64,000 nucleotides of DNA from Fusarium oxysporum f. sp. lycopersici 4287 (Eukaryota > Ascomycota > Sordariomycetes > Hypocreales > Nectriaceae): assembly GCF_000149955.1 (NCBI RefSeq), contig NC_030990.1, forward strand, positions 2,214,502 to 2,278,501, in the 5' to 3' direction. This document shows, in pieces, positions 10,449 through 23,263 of this stretch. The translations under genes and the position numbers were made by a program. How positions within the stretch are numbered: the stretch's first letter is position 1; every line of letters starts with the position of its first letter. Below the pieces are notes generated by a model, which did not search any database, was not told the DNA's origin, and saw nothing but the letters and a program-made list of their open reading frames with translations.

Positions 10449-13400
10449 ATGTCGAATCGATACGACCGACCTCACCGTGAAGGTAACGGCTATGGCAACT
10501 TTGGACGCTCCAACGATGACTACCGATCCGGGTATCAAGATGGCTACGGCAGCGATCGATATGCCACACCACCTGCCACCCAACAGCCGCGACCACCACC
10601 CAGTCTTCGACAGATGTCCTCCCGATCACGCATACCACAAGTACAAGCTCCACCACAACCAGCAGACACCCATGCTGCGCGGCAAATCACCGAGGTTATC
10701 GACCATATAAAAAAAGAATGGCCTGCAATGTGTCAAGACGATTGCGTCCCTGTTCAACTGGCGTTGCAGCTCCTTGACAGGAGCTCGGTTGGCCGCGCCC
10801 ACGAATACGCCCAGTTCCAGCAATCACATAACTACCTGCAAGAGTCGCTTAAGGGTATCGTTCATGAACACCACCAGGGTTTCAACAGTTCTATAGGTAC
10901 ATTTCACAAAATTCAAAGTAGCATCCAGCAGTCACAGAAGCGAGTACGTGCCTTGAAGGAATCACTGGCGAGTTCCAAAACAAGTCTCTGCGCGACGGAT
11001 CCTGAATTAAAGAAGCTTTCAAAATCATCACAAGAGTTTGACGCCTTGGTGCAAACTCTTAATGAGCTGGATGACCTCCGAGCAGTACCGGATCAGTTGG
11101 AGGCAAGGATATCGGAGAAGAGATTCTTGACGGCCGTGGAAGTGCTTCAGAATGCGTTGCGAAAGCTACGGAAGCCTGAATTGGATGATATTGGTGCCCT
11201 TACTGACTTGAGGAGCTACCTTGCAAACCAAGAGACTGCTCTGATGGATATTCTTGTAGAAGAGCTACATGAGCACCTCTATCTCAAGTCACCGTATTGC
11301 CAGGAAAGATGGCAGAGCTTGGCCAAAACACAAGGCGCCGTCACCGAAGGCTTTGGTGATATTAAGCCCATCGCCCCATTTCACGTTATTCTCGATGCCA
11401 TTGACGTTGACAAGACGGTCAGGGAAGATCCTATGAAAAATCCCGAAGCCGATACATTCTACTATGTAGGACTGCTGGTGGAATCTCTGAACAGGCTCGG
11501 ACGTTTGCAAAATGCCGTGGAGACTCTTAAGCAGCGACTCCCAGTTGAACTCTTTACTATCGTCAACGAGACTATCAACGAGGTGGATCAAAGGCATCCC
11601 AGCTCTTTACGAGGAGGATCAGCCAGAGGCGATGGTCTTCACGTCTATGGAACACGTGAAACACAAATGCGAGCAGATGTTATTTACGACCTCTTATGGT
11701 CTCTATATGGCAAGTTTGAGGCAATTGGAGAAGGTCATCGTGTATTCCACGAGTCTATCAAGGTCCTAATCCGAAGGGAAGGTGCTGGTAACAACAGTGC
11801 CCTGCTTGGAAGCTTCAAAGAGCTGTGGAATTTATACCAGAACGAGATTAGATCCTTGCTGCATAATTATGTTACGACCGATGCAGATGTCTATCAGTTC
11901 GACTCACCAAACCCAGGAGATACGCTCCATGGCAAGAAAGACATACGAGAGCATCTTTTCAAGTTTTCTGAAGCGAACACAAAGTCTGTTGAGATGACGA
12001 GTGAATATGACGCATTGGACAACATCATCCAGGATGCCGTTCCTGGGCTAGGATCTCGAAAGCAAGACAGAAAAGGACGGAACGTCCAGGACGGAGGAAG
12101 AAGAGGAGCAGGAGCAGGAGCAGGAAATGATGGTCCATTTGGAAACAGTCATCAAACAACAGGCTCGTACAAATCTCTGGTGGAACCTAGTGTCTTCAAT
12201 ATGAGCTTGTTACTACCGCCGACGTTAGTCTTCCTGCAGCGTCTCAAGAACATCGTCCCTCCCGGTTCGGACCTGGCAGCAAGCACACTAACAACATTCT
12301 TGGACAATTTCTTGGTTAATGTCTTTCAACCACAATTGGACGAGACTCTCGCCAAATTGAGCGACACCGTCTTTGGGGAGGCAGATGCATTCACGCAAGA
12401 CCCGGCCTGGAGCCAGGTAGCACGTCGGCCTGTGTTCCGAGGAACAACAGCCTTTTTCGAGGTTGTGACGGCTTTCTGTCGTATGCTGGGAACCATACCA
12501 CCAGACCAAGCGCTCAGCTCGCTGATTGTCACTCAAATGATGCGATACTACGACCGCTGCTTCAGCTGGTTCAAAACGCTTGTCGTCAAAGCTCAGGACC
12601 CGGCTACCGAGATTAGCAACGACAACCTGAGGTCATCGGCACGATTCTCTCTGGACCAGGGAGAGATACAAGAAACAATGAAGAAGCTTTTCATGTCAGA
12701 AGAGATGGACTGGGAATTGGCCGAAAAGGAGATACACCTGTTGATGGAACTCACAGATGAGTCGCCGCTCGACTCAGGTGACATCATCCAGGATCGAGAT
12801 TCCATCTCATCCCTGTGTCTATTGTACACCAGCATGAAGTGGCTTGCTGTTAAAATTGCTGGCTTGCGGCAGATCACAACGCATGACACAGATACATCAC
12901 GACAAAATCTGCCTCGACATTCGAGCCGAAGATGGACTCTTATGAACGATACTGGCAAGACCGCAGGAGAAGAAGGCCCTGTGTCACTACCACTAACGCA
13001 GGAAACTGTGCAGTAAGTAATGCGACCCGATAGGCAAACATATAACTGATCAATGTTCAGAGCGTTTGACAGCATAGTGTCGTCCTTCGAAGAACTTGCA
13101 GGAACTGCGCTACTAACTCTCCACATGGAGATTCGGTGCCGCATAGTTCATTCATTGTCCATTGCCTTGTCCCCCAAGGTGGCACCCTACCTGCTTGACC
13201 AGGAAGTGAGTGAACCTGATCCCCAGATCTTGAGCCTCAACTCGGAATTGGTATTCTTTGACGAGACGATCGTGAGGTACCTCAGAGAGAAGGAGATTGC
13301 CTTTATTCGAACGGGTCTGGGGCTGCTTATAAACTGCTATCTTGTGAGCAATGCATGCAAAGCGTCGCCCATGAATGACAAGGGCTGTGGGCGTATGCAA

Positions 13401-13715
13401 CTCAACATTCTTGTACTGCAACAGAACCTCAAGAACGTGGAGGAAGGGGTGGACCTAGCGCGTGCAGCAAATTACTTTTCGCTATACGAACAAGGTGCAG
13501 ACGCCATTGTAGAGAAGGCAAAGGAGGACAAAGAGCAGCAACGAGGAACCAGCGCGCAGGACCCAGACAACTTTTCGTACGACGAGCTCAAGGCACTTGT
13601 CGAACTCTGCTATAGTGAGGCTATGGCAAATCCTGAACGAGGAATCGCCACTGCAGCCAAGCGACAGATGCAGGACAAACTGCTCGGGCTGAGTGAGCAC
13701 ATGTGGCAGACATAG
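10449..13715 (+). CDS. SEC8: Exocyst complex component SEC8 (EXOC4)
   Basis: Two exons, 10449-13012 and 13061-13715, joined by a 48-nt intron (GTAAGT...TTCAG, branch-like AACTGAT), giving 1072 residues. That is about the size of yeast Sec8. The start is the ATG opening MSNRYDRPHREG; an upstream in-frame Met at 10293 is possible but unlikely. After a Gly/Tyr/Pro-rich disordered leader of about 75 residues comes the conserved Sec8 N-terminal coiled-coil part (ITEVIDHIKKEW, then LNELDDLRAVPDQLE and KRFLTAVEVLQNAL). These are typical of the family. The remainder is helical exocyst rod, interrupted by a Gly/Arg-rich linker near residue 550. Sec8 tethers secretory vesicles to the plasma membrane at hyphal tips and septa as one of eight exocyst subunits. 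Nothing unusual in the gene. Confidence 0.93.
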
Positions 13716-16253
13716 ATGGACCAAGACGATACGTGATGCACGAAGTGATGGGCTTCAATGGAGTTGAGGGATTGCTTGGAACAGGTATGTTAGTGGTTGA
13801 TTTGAAGTGTAAAGTAGTAGCGACGCGTGATGAATGGTTATACAAATCAGGTATGAAACCAAACAAAACTGTTTATGATTGCTTAAATATCACCGTAAAA
13901 CTTGCCGTAGGCAATCAAGCTTGATCGACTACCACGCGGACACACACAGAAATACAGGCCTTCGCTGTTAGTCGCGGCAAATATCCGTACGGAACCATGC
14001 GAAAGCTATGATGGACACAAGCAAAGACCAATGAGAAGGAAATTGTCATCTTATGACCATGCTTTGTGTAGCAGACACAAGAACAAGTGACATCACAGTT
14101 CACATAGACGCCAGAATTAGAAATTACTTTCCTCCCCCGCACTTGAGCAACGTCTATGAGTGACGGGATCTGCATGAGGCAGCCCAGCCAGAGGTGGCAA
14201 TGGTAGAATCCATGGCGATAGGGGATTTGGGTTCGGAACGGGTGTAATATCCGTATTGTTCAATGCCAACAGCAGCAGGGGTTGTTGATAAACACATCGT
14301 CCAGGCTTACGGGCAAGACGGAGTAGGAAACTTCAATTTACGTTGAGGAACTGTAGGTGAAGAATTCAGGGCCAACATCTCGTATTTCGAAAGATATTTT
14401 TGGTCTTTCGTGGAGTTTATGTGGATAGATTATCTGGGTACATATATATGGATATCAAAGTTTGAACCTCGAGTCGGAGGACGAGATTAGGGGGAGATCA
14501 TATTACCTGGGTTCAAGGGTGCTAAGATCGTCGGTCTAGAATGAACCTTAGATGTGAATTTGTAATGGAAGGATCAAGCATCGAATCTCAAACGGAGGCG
14601 AGATGTCTTTATTTAAAGCTTCTGTATTCAGGTTCGTGATATCTCTCGGGGTTCAATATGGCAGACATGGATATGAGATGGATTATCGATCGATCAGCTG
14701 CTCCACAACAGCCAATTTGCCATTCATGAAATACATAGGTTTCCTTACGGTGGCCTTTCTATCATTGGTTTATTTGTCGTCATCCATTTTGCAGCATTGA
14801 GTTTCGTGGCTACTTATATATCGGACCCTTAGAAACAAGAATAAGCCACGGCGTTTTCTCTTCGGTCTCTGTCGTCCTTTGAATTTCTGCAGTGCGCTAT
14901 CATTTGCGACCAGGACCAGCCAAAATTGGATTTAGGCTGCCCCTGAACCTAATCTCGAAATATGTAGCGGGCCATAGTGTGCTTGCGGAAGCGGTACCTT
15001 GCATTGCTAGCTCTTCTATACCCTACCTACCTTATGCAAGCCCCCCGCGGCTTTCGCCTGGCCGTCTCAAACCCGGCCATGTAGCCTAGTAGTTGACTAA
15101 GGGAATGGAGATGGGATGGAATTCAGGAGTATTGAATGGGCTTTAGCTGGATTACGTGTGGTTAGGAATGTTAGAACCCAATATTTTGAATGAATCGTCC
15201 ATTGAGTTGGTGAAAACCGGTACAGCCTGGAAGACAATGGCATTGAGTTTAATGGATGGAGGTACGAATACCATAATAAGAGGTTATTAATAATTGACGA
15301 TTGGCTGCATCTTTCTAACCTAATCGCGGAGCAGCTCCTATTAGTCCCCTTTCCCCTCTGCTGCCAACTTTTATGCAGCCCTTGTCCATCTGAAGCCGAA
15401 GCAGCCACTCAGTGTCAGTGACCTCGATGCAACAGTAGCATCATCTGTCAGCCCCTTATCACTTCCGCCACACTCCACTGTTCGAGTGCCGGACTGCAGT
15501 GCACTGAGGCACTGCGGAGACGCTGGCTCCAAATGAGAGACATCAAAACTCGTCTGTCTATTGGTCGCTTTGAATAATCAATCAACAACAAAACAAAGGC
15601 CAACCTCTTTCTCTTCTTCTCTTCTCATGTGCCAGCCCTTTCATCCACTACCTGTTTCATTCCATCTCAGGGTCCTTTTTCCAGTGCCGACCTCCCACTC
15701 TAATATCCCCTCACCAGCACCCGTCTATTTCATGCTTCGAGATTGCAACTAGAAACTCACAAGTTACTCCCAAGATTACTATAATTACCTCGCCTGTCCT
15801 GGTGCATCCACTTCTAAGGACCTTACAGGACACTGGGAAAAAAGAAAGAGAAGACCCCACGCGTCCGAGCGGAGTAGACCAGCAGCCAGCAGCCACCTTT
15901 CTCCTCCTGTAGCTCCATTTGGCCCATTTGGCTCGTCAGGTTCCCCTGGATTAGATTGGATTGGACAACCAACTCGGGCTTTTGGGACTTTTCGGCGGCA
16001 TCAATCTTCACCTCAAACCCTACATCATCATCCATTCATCAACAACTCCATTCGTCGCTCTCTCGCAAATCGTTCTCGCTCGCTCACTCTCTTCTTTCGC
16101 TTTATTTCACACCGCTTTACTTTAATCGCTAGACCAGGCTCTTTCATCGTGGCTCTTTACCTTGTCTTCCCGTTGCAACCAAACCCCTAGCAACCGACGC
16201 TCGTTCACCCTTTTCCGCCGTTCTTTGGGTTTTGAGCCCCTACTGCCACCACA
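13716..16253. other. Long intergenic region with pyrimidine-rich promoter of SMI1-like gene
   Basis: 2.5 kb with no gene I can support. The part nearest the next gene (about 15,590-16,250) is rich in C/T runs such as repeated CTCTC and TTTC blocks, typical of strong ascomycete promoters and long 5' UTRs. The left portion (13.9-14.6 kb) is 3' flank of SEC8 plus unique sequence. Short open frames at 14603-14800 and 14892-15089 show no domain. Confidence 0.45.
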
Positions 16254-17943
16254 ATGGCAAACACGTATGTCTTGATGCCCTCATTCGATATCACTTATTG
16301 CTTTCGCCTGTCGCTGACGCTCTACTTTGATAGTTTCGGTGCGACCATTAGGTCTTTCTGGCATACTATGACCAGTTATGACAGACGTATGCGGCCCCTG
16401 ATACCCGAGCGCAACACTTCAAAAACGACATACTGAACAACTTGCAGATTCCTCATTTGACTCTCCTTATCGAACCGGTCGACATGTCCCCCTACAGAAT
16501 GGTCGAGGTGGCATTATGACTGGCGTAGCAACAGCCTCCGATTCTCGAAACGATGTCTCATCTCCCTACTCCGACGAAACCGGCCGGGCTTCTCCTCTCC
16601 AACCCGACGGCGCTACTTTCGCTCCCACAAGCGCCCCCTATTCACCTGGCCTGAGATCAATGAGCGCGCGAAATGCTAGCCAGGGCGATGGCTTCGAGGT
16701 GCAGAGTCCCGGCGATGTCCCAATGCAAAACTTTGCCGATGGCCTCCCCCCTGCCCCTCCAGTTGCTCATTCCTGGAGGCGCATAGACGCATGGGCAGAC
16801 GAAAACTATCCAGAGCTTTACGACCAGCTATGCGAAGGTGCTACCAACAATGATCTGAACGACCTGGAGCATCAGCTTGACTGCTCTCTTCCTCAAGACG
16901 TCCGCGACTCGCTTATGGTTCACGATGGTCAAGAACGAGGAGGAATGCCTACCGGAATTATTTTTAGCCACATGTTGCTGGATTGCGAAGAGATTGTTCA
17001 GGAATGGGATAACTGGAGGACCGTCAATCACCAGTATTTGCTCGAAACATCCATCAACAAGCCCTCTACCCCTTCCAAGGCTTTCGGTGGCAGCAATGAG
17101 GCTTCTTCTTCCAAGCAAGGCGCGGCAGCTGGCGGCAGCCCTGGTCCTTGGAGACAAGATCTCCTCTCTCGCCAAGACTGCGTACCCCCCAATGCTGTTC
17201 AAAAGGCATATGCCCATAGCTCATGGATCCCCCTCGTCCGTGACTGGGGTGGCAACAACTTGGCTGTCGATCTGGCTCCTGGTCCTGGTGGCCAGTGGGG
17301 TCAAATCATTCTGTTTGGTCGTGACTACGATACTAAGTACGTTGTCGCGCGCTCTTGGGCTGCGTTCCTGGCTGTTGTCGCGGATGATCTCAACAGTGGC
17401 AAGTGGTATGTGGATGAGGAAACCAACGAATTGAAGCTGCGAGAGTTCAAAGAGACAAGAGTTGAGCCATCGTACTTCAGCATCCTCAGGTGGAGAATGG
17501 ATCAGAAATACGGAAGAAGGGCAGCTTCAAACCGAAGGTCAATGGGACCCAAGCCTAATTCTCCTCTTGGCTCGCGTTCTTCTTCACCTTATGGTAGTGG
17601 TGGTGAGAATGGCGAGCCCCGGGGCCGATCTATGCAACGACTCAGTGGATCATCTCCTTTGGCCAGCCCCCGACCAGGCCCAGGATACGGAAAGGCGACA
17701 CCTTTGAGTAAAGTCACAGAGGAGACAACAATCCCAGAGCTCGCCGACGCATATATCCAGCCTGAGAAGCTTGTAGAGGTCGAAAGTCCCCGGCAAAGCC
17801 AGGACACCAAAACTCCTAAAGTGACAACCAGCATTCCCCGAGTGGAATCCGACCTCCTCAAGGTGGAAGAAGAACCATCTCCCAAGGCGAACGGCAAGAA
17901 GCCCGAGGTGGTAGACGAATCGATGAAGACGATCGAGATTTAA
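16254..17943 (+). CDS. SMI1/KNR4 cell-wall assembly regulator (GS-1-like)
   Basis: Three exons: a tiny 11-nt first exon 16254-16264, then 16334-16386 and 16448-17943, giving 519 residues. The small exons splice to MANTFGATIRSFWHT and then MTSYDRHSSFDSPYRTGRH. This tightly conserved N-terminus of the fungal Knr4/Smi1 family includes Neurospora GS-1, which is needed for beta-1,3-glucan synthesis. A SUKH-fold (SMI1/KNR4) domain covers about residues 95-290 (RRIDAWADENYPELYDQLCE through the FGRDYDTKYVVA region). Ser/Pro-rich disordered segments precede and follow it. The family couples cell-wall integrity MAPK and calcineurin signalling to wall synthesis in budding yeast; the same role here is inferred. 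The microexon structure would be missed by single-ORF gene calling. Confidence 0.92.
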
Positions 17944-18847
17944 GCACCAAAGAATTGGCAGTGTATTTTGCAATAGACGAAAGCACGGGGACTGGCATAG
18001 GGACAATGATTGCATGAGACTCGTTATTTTTTACCAACTTCTGGCCAGGGCTTCATGCGGAGCGACGCACCGGGAGGGTACACACAGATTTGGCGTTAAA
18101 GGCGTCGTGAGAAATACGCAAGATTCCATGATCCTTTCTATGAGAGGCGAACTTTTTTTCTATTTTCTTCTTCCTGTACTCCTCGGCTAGAACATTTCTA
18201 GGAGGAACGCAGAAACAGCATACAAGCCTTAGTATACTATGATAGCTTTGTTTATTACTCAAGGACGAGATGTGGATAGGTGATCGTTGGGGATAGTCAG
18301 AGTTGTGGTTATACTGCAGCTCGATGCCTCTCATAGTCATAGGATGGGTAGTAATCATTGTATGAATAAGAATTCACGTTTCCATTTACTTTGAAGATGA
18401 TGAATTTTGTCAACTGTGGTCAAAGATGTTTAATCAATATGACAGGCAATATTAGGATAAATCATTTGGGCCATATGGTTCAAATTGTTTACTATAGCCA
18501 GACTTTAAACTTTAAAAGTGTCGTGGCTGATTGCTGGTCAAAACTTTCGATGCACTTGAGAGATTCTACTGATTGATAAGGATCTTATCTTTGATCTGAA
18601 GCTCCAACATGCTTGATCCATCCTTCGATGAAAGCACCCCACACAAGGCCAATAATAATAAAGCTGTCTCGTGCGGAGCTCAATCGCCGGCATCGGGTCA
18701 AACTGTTGTGTGACATGATCTTGTTTCTCTATCATAAAACTTGCTCACATTGCGACAGTTGTCCCGCAAGTTGTCCGGAGCATATCGATTATTTGCCAAC
18801 ACTGGAATATTGACAGACGATACCACGAGTGGAGGTAACTATCCACC
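17944..18847. other. Intergenic between SMI1-like and hydantoinase genes
   Basis: 904 bp. The left part is presumably the 3' UTR of the SMI1-like gene and the right part the promoter of the hydantoinase-like gene. Only short open frames without domains. The segment around 18,380-18,560 is noticeably AT-rich. Confidence 0.4.
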
Positions 18848-21800
18848 ATGAGCACAACCATAGCATCGCGGCGTCTTCGAATTGGCATCGACGTTGGTGG
18901 GACTAACACAGACGGTGTCCTTATTGATCCCCTCATGAGCTCAGGGCCTGATCGTGGAATCATCGCATGGCACAAAGAACCGACAACGGCGAACCCAAGC
19001 GTTGGTATCAACAATGCACTCACTACGATGCTCAGCTCAAGTTCTATCCGCCCTCATGAAGTCGCAAGCGTGACTATAGGAACAACGCACTTTGTTAATG
19101 CTGTTGTTGAGAGAGATGCTGCGAGACTGTCACGGGTTGCTGTGATTCGTCTCTGCGGACCCTTCTCGAAGCATAACTTGCCATGTGTCGACTGGCCTGA
19201 CGACATGAGAGAGCTTATCCTGGGTCACCATGCCCTGGTACATGGCGGACTGGAAGTTGATGGCCGTTTGATATCCGATATTGATCCAGACGAGATCAAA
19301 ACGCAGTGCTCGATTATTAAACAAAAAGGGATTAAATGTGTGGTTGTTGTTGGTATTTTCAGTCCTATTGATACAGTGGAACGACAAGAAGAGCGAGCGG
19401 CAGATATCATCAAGGCTGAAATACCCGGCTGTGATGTTGTGTGTTCCAAGGAGGTTGCCAATCTTGGCTTTCTCGAAAGAGAAAACGCAGCTATGCTCAA
19501 CGCCTCCATTCTGCCTTTTGCCCGAAAGACCATTCGATCTTTTCACGAACCGGTTAAGAGGCTAGGCCTGAATTGTGCAGTGTTTATCACTCAGAATGAT
19601 GGCACTGTCCTGTCTGGTGAACTTGCTGCTCGTTTACCGATCCGAACTTTCTCAAGCGGCCCTACCAACAGCATGAGAGGAGCTGCTTTCCTTGTGCATG
19701 GCGACCTGGATGAAGTCATGATGGTTGTTGATATTGGAGGAACCACATCTGATGTCGGGATCCTACTGGAGAACGGCTTTCCTCGTCAACAGGCAGCTTA
19801 CAGCGATCTTTCGGGAGTGAGGATGAGCTTTTCTTGTCCCGATATCAAGAGCATCGGTCTCGGCGGAGGCTCTATTGTACGGATAGGCAGTAGTGTCTCT
19901 GTTGGGCCAGATAGCGTGGGATATAAACTTCCAGAGGAAGCAGTTGTATTTGGAGGAAAGGTTCTTACAGCAACCGATTGCACTGTCCTAGCAAATCCAG
20001 AGCTGAAGATTGGCGACCCAGCCCTCATGAAGGACGCTCTTTCGGAGGACCAGCTCACAAAGGTTAGCTTGACGATTAAACAGAAGCTAGAAAAGGTTAT
20101 CGACACCATGAAGACATCACCCAAAGACATACCAGTTATTCTGGTAGGAGGTGGAGCTGTCATTGCTCCCGATGAGCTCAAGGGCGCGAGCAAGGTTATC
20201 AAACCGCAGTGGTCACAGGTCGCCAATGCTATTGGCGCTGCGATAGCAAGGGTGAGTGCGGTTGTGGATACCGTTCAGTCGACGGTATCCAAATCGACAA
20301 ATGAGTGCCTTGATGAGGTTAGTCGGGCTGCCGTTGAAAAGACTGTTGAGGCTGGAGCTCTAAGATCGACTGTTAAAGTTGTTGAGAAGGAAGATTTCCC
20401 GCTTCAGGTAGGCAACTGATATGCGATGCTATGGAGCTTCCTAACGAGGTGACAGTATATCAAAAACAAAACTCGTTTTGTTGTTCGGGCGACTGGAGAC
20501 TTCGATTTCTCGAAAGAAGTAGTCGCCCCTGAATTCCAGGCAGAGCACGGAGACCATCAAAACATGGGCCACTATGAGAAGAATACTAAGAACACAGGCC
20601 CAAAGCATGATACACAACAAGATGAGGACTTTGATATACTTTCATACCGTCCCGATGTGAGAAACCGAACGTGGTATGTTTCTGAAAGGGATGTATCCTG
20701 GATCGCAACAGGTTGCTACATTCTTGGCACTGGAGGCGGCGGTAGCCCCTACGGGCTGATGATACGACTAAGAACTCAGTTACGCAACGGCTCGATAATC
20801 CGAGTTGTCAATCCTGAAGATCTTCCAGACGATGCACGCGTTGGTTGTGGTGGCGGAGCAGGGAGTCCTACCGTTGCGATCGAGAAGCTAGCTGGTGACG
20901 AGCTACTCGAAGCTCAACAAGAATTGTACAAGATGTGCAATACTTCCGCTACTCACATGATATCTGTTGAAGTCGGAGGCGCCAATGGGCTGAGCGGGTT
21001 GTTGCTTGGGTCAAGTGATCAGATGGACATCCCTACAGTTGACGGAGACTGGATGGGGAGAGCATATCCCACAAAATGGCAAACAACACCTGTTGTTTTC
21101 AAAGAGAGGGACACTATCTGGTCACCTATCGCCGTGAGCGACGGTAACGGCAACGTGCTCGTCATGCCCAAAGCATCCTCCGACGAAGCTGTCGAGCGGA
21201 TCATCCGCGCTGCCTTGAGCGAGATGGGCTCTCAAGTTGGCGCCGCAGATGCACCTGTCACAGGAGAAGAGACAAAACGCTGGGCTGTCGAACATACGCT
21301 ATCACAGTCCTGGAGAATAGGTCGTGCCGTAGCTCGGGCGCGGAAAGAGAACCGCGTAGACAACGTCGCTGAAACGATCATCGAAGAGTGTGGCGGCCCA
21401 GGAGCGGGCAAGGTTCTGTGGAAGGGCAAAATTATTGGCGTGGATAGAACTTTGAGGAACGGACATATCTATGGCGAGTGTCTCATCGAAGGGGCTGATG
21501 TTCGCGATGAACATGTGGCTTCAGGAGATATTTCGGAACAGTTCAAGGGGGTTGTCAAGATTCCCTTTAAGAACGAGAATATCGCTGCCCTGAGAGTCTA
21601 TAATGATCGGAAAGAGGAGCTTCAAGAGGATGTACTGGCTATCGTGCCTGACTTGGTCTGTGTCATTGATGCACAGAACGGAGAGGCAGTTGGGACGCCT
21701 GAATATCGCTATGGGTTACTTGTTGTAGTGTTGGGAATAGCAGCGAGTGACAGATGGACCAGAACTGAGAGAGGAATAAAGATTGGGGGTCCTCAGGCTT

Positions 21801-21883
21801 TTGGACTTGGCCATCTCAAGTTTGAGCCTCTGGGGAAGTATTTCAAACCGAGGAGTGTCATTGATGAGTTTGATGAGTGTTAA
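18848..21883 (+). CDS. Hydantoinase/oxoprolinase-DUF917 fusion protein
   Basis: Two exons, 18848-20407 and 20456-21883, with a 48-nt intron (GTAGGC...ACAG) falling between the two domain blocks; 995 residues. Residues 10-400 are a hydantoinase-A/oxoprolinase-type ATPase domain: IGIDVGGTNTDGVLID phosphate-binding motif at the N-terminus, TIGTTHFVNAVVER, SSGPTNSMRGAAF and VVDIGGTTSDVG. Residues of about 593-985 are a DUF917 domain (TGCYILGTGGGGSPYG, then VGCGGGAGSPT and VEVGGANGL). In bacteria these domains are often separate adjacent genes; the single-chain form occurs in fungi. Substrate unknown; the ATPase family opens cyclic amides such as hydantoins or 5-oxoproline. No metabolic neighbours help. 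The N-terminal domain lacks the hydantoinase-B subunit that true 5-oxoprolinase carries. Confidence 0.85.
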
Positions 21884-22276
21884 TGAGTCACATGGGCTTA
21901 ACATTGAGCGAGAAGTTTATATGAAGGTGGTTCAGGTAAAAGGATCTTAGCGGTGAATTATACGTAACGAATTTGATGGCTTGTCTCACAACTTTTCGCT
22001 GCATCAAACTGTTTTCAAATATATGCTTTTCTGCTCCTAATGATAAACTGGGTTGATACTCGGCCAAGGTGAGACTTGTTCACCTGAGGCCAAATAAGGC
22101 TAGCGCGTGGCCCCACACCGCCCACCTCATGACATCCCGCCGCCTTCCATCATAGTTTCTTTCCTTTTCCAAAACACCACCACCAAATTCGATCATATAT
22201 CATCACCAACTACTTGCCTAGGCAGCCAACCGTATAACCACCCACTTACAACCGCTTACGCTTTCACACATTCATC
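21884..22276. other. Intergenic, promoter of DIB1
   Basis: 393 bp with the 3' flank of the fusion gene and a C/A-rich 5' leader just before the DIB1 start. No other gene seen. Confidence 0.4.
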
Positions 22277-22761
22277 ATGGGCTCCGTCGTACTTCCCCAT
22301 CTCAACACCGGCTGGCATGTGGACCAAGCCATTCTCTCAGGTAAATACGATCCCCCAAACCTTCCTGCCTGTCATCTACTAACAACCTCTCAGAGGAAGA
22401 TCGCCTCGTCGTCATTCGCTTCGGCCGCGATTGGGATCCCGATTGTATGCGCCAGGACGAAGTGCTGTACAAGATCGCCGACAAGGTGCGCAACTTCGCC
22501 GTGATTTACCTCTGCGACATCGACCAGGTTCCCGACTTCAACCAGATGTACGAGCTGTATGACCCGTGCTCCCTCATGTTCTTCTTCCGAAACAAGCACA
22601 TGATGATCGATCTGGGAACCGGTGACAACAACAAGATCAAGTGGGTTCTTGAGGATAAGCAAGAGCTCATTGACATTTTTGAAACGGTGTATCGAGGTGC
22701 CAAGAAGGGACGTGGTTTGGTCGTCAGTCCCAAGGATTATTCTACCCGACACAGGTACTAG
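22277..22761 (+). CDS. DIB1: DIB1/TXNL4A, U5 snRNP thioredoxin-fold protein
   Basis: Two exons, 22277-22340 and 22394-22761, with a 53-nt intron (GTAAAT...CTCAG); 143 residues. The family is almost invariant at 142-143 residues. Near-identical motifs throughout: MGSVVLPHLNTGWHVDQAIL, then VVIRFGRDWDPDCM, DIDQVPDFNQMYELYDP and GRGLVVSPKDYSTRHRY at the C-terminus. The protein has a thioredoxin fold without the redox CxxC and is a core component of U5 and U4/U6.U5 tri-snRNP in the nucleus, required for pre-mRNA splicing (Dim1 in fission yeast). The reading is secure, including the splice junction restoring SEEDRLVV. Confidence 0.97.
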
Positions 22762-23263
22762 TCGTGGAAACGGCCACCAGTATTTGGGATTTGGGCGCGG
22801 ACCGGAGTTGGGCTTGTTTTGAGGTGCTAATACGTTCATGATGGCTGGAGGAAGGTAGGGATATTTGGCTTCCGAGTCAATCGATAATGAGACTACGATA
22901 CGATACATTTCGTCAAGACCAATATTCTATGGACCAAATGGTGAGATTCCTCAATGCGTATTTGAACCAGTTTGAACCGCTTCTCTGACACAGTCTGTTA
23001 AGATATACATGTTTGCCGTGGCAACAGTGCAGCCTGGCTTATGGTCTGGAGAGCATATTGCCAGAGGCAAACCAAGAGGTAAGATTGCTAACCACGCGTA
23101 ACTGTGCCATTTATCTATGTTGGACTCGTAGACTACTCATCACGCCTGAGTCATGACATCTCGCATTGCCAATATCGTAGAATCGCGAGCCTCCACATTG
23201 GAACACTGGGAGAAGCAAGGAACAATCAAATTGATTCGAAGTAATGCGTATGCTAGCAAAGGC
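22762..23263. other. Convergent intergenic region
   Basis: About 500 bp between the ends of two convergent genes (DIB1 and the erythromycin-esterase family gene); 3' UTRs are expected here. Nothing else seen. Confidence 0.4.

Noticed and set aside
102..14298. Similar 18-mers GTTGTTGATAAGCGCATC (102) and GTTGTTGATAAACACATC (14281)
   Set aside because: Two mismatches and no extension of similarity on either side; too short to call a repeat.
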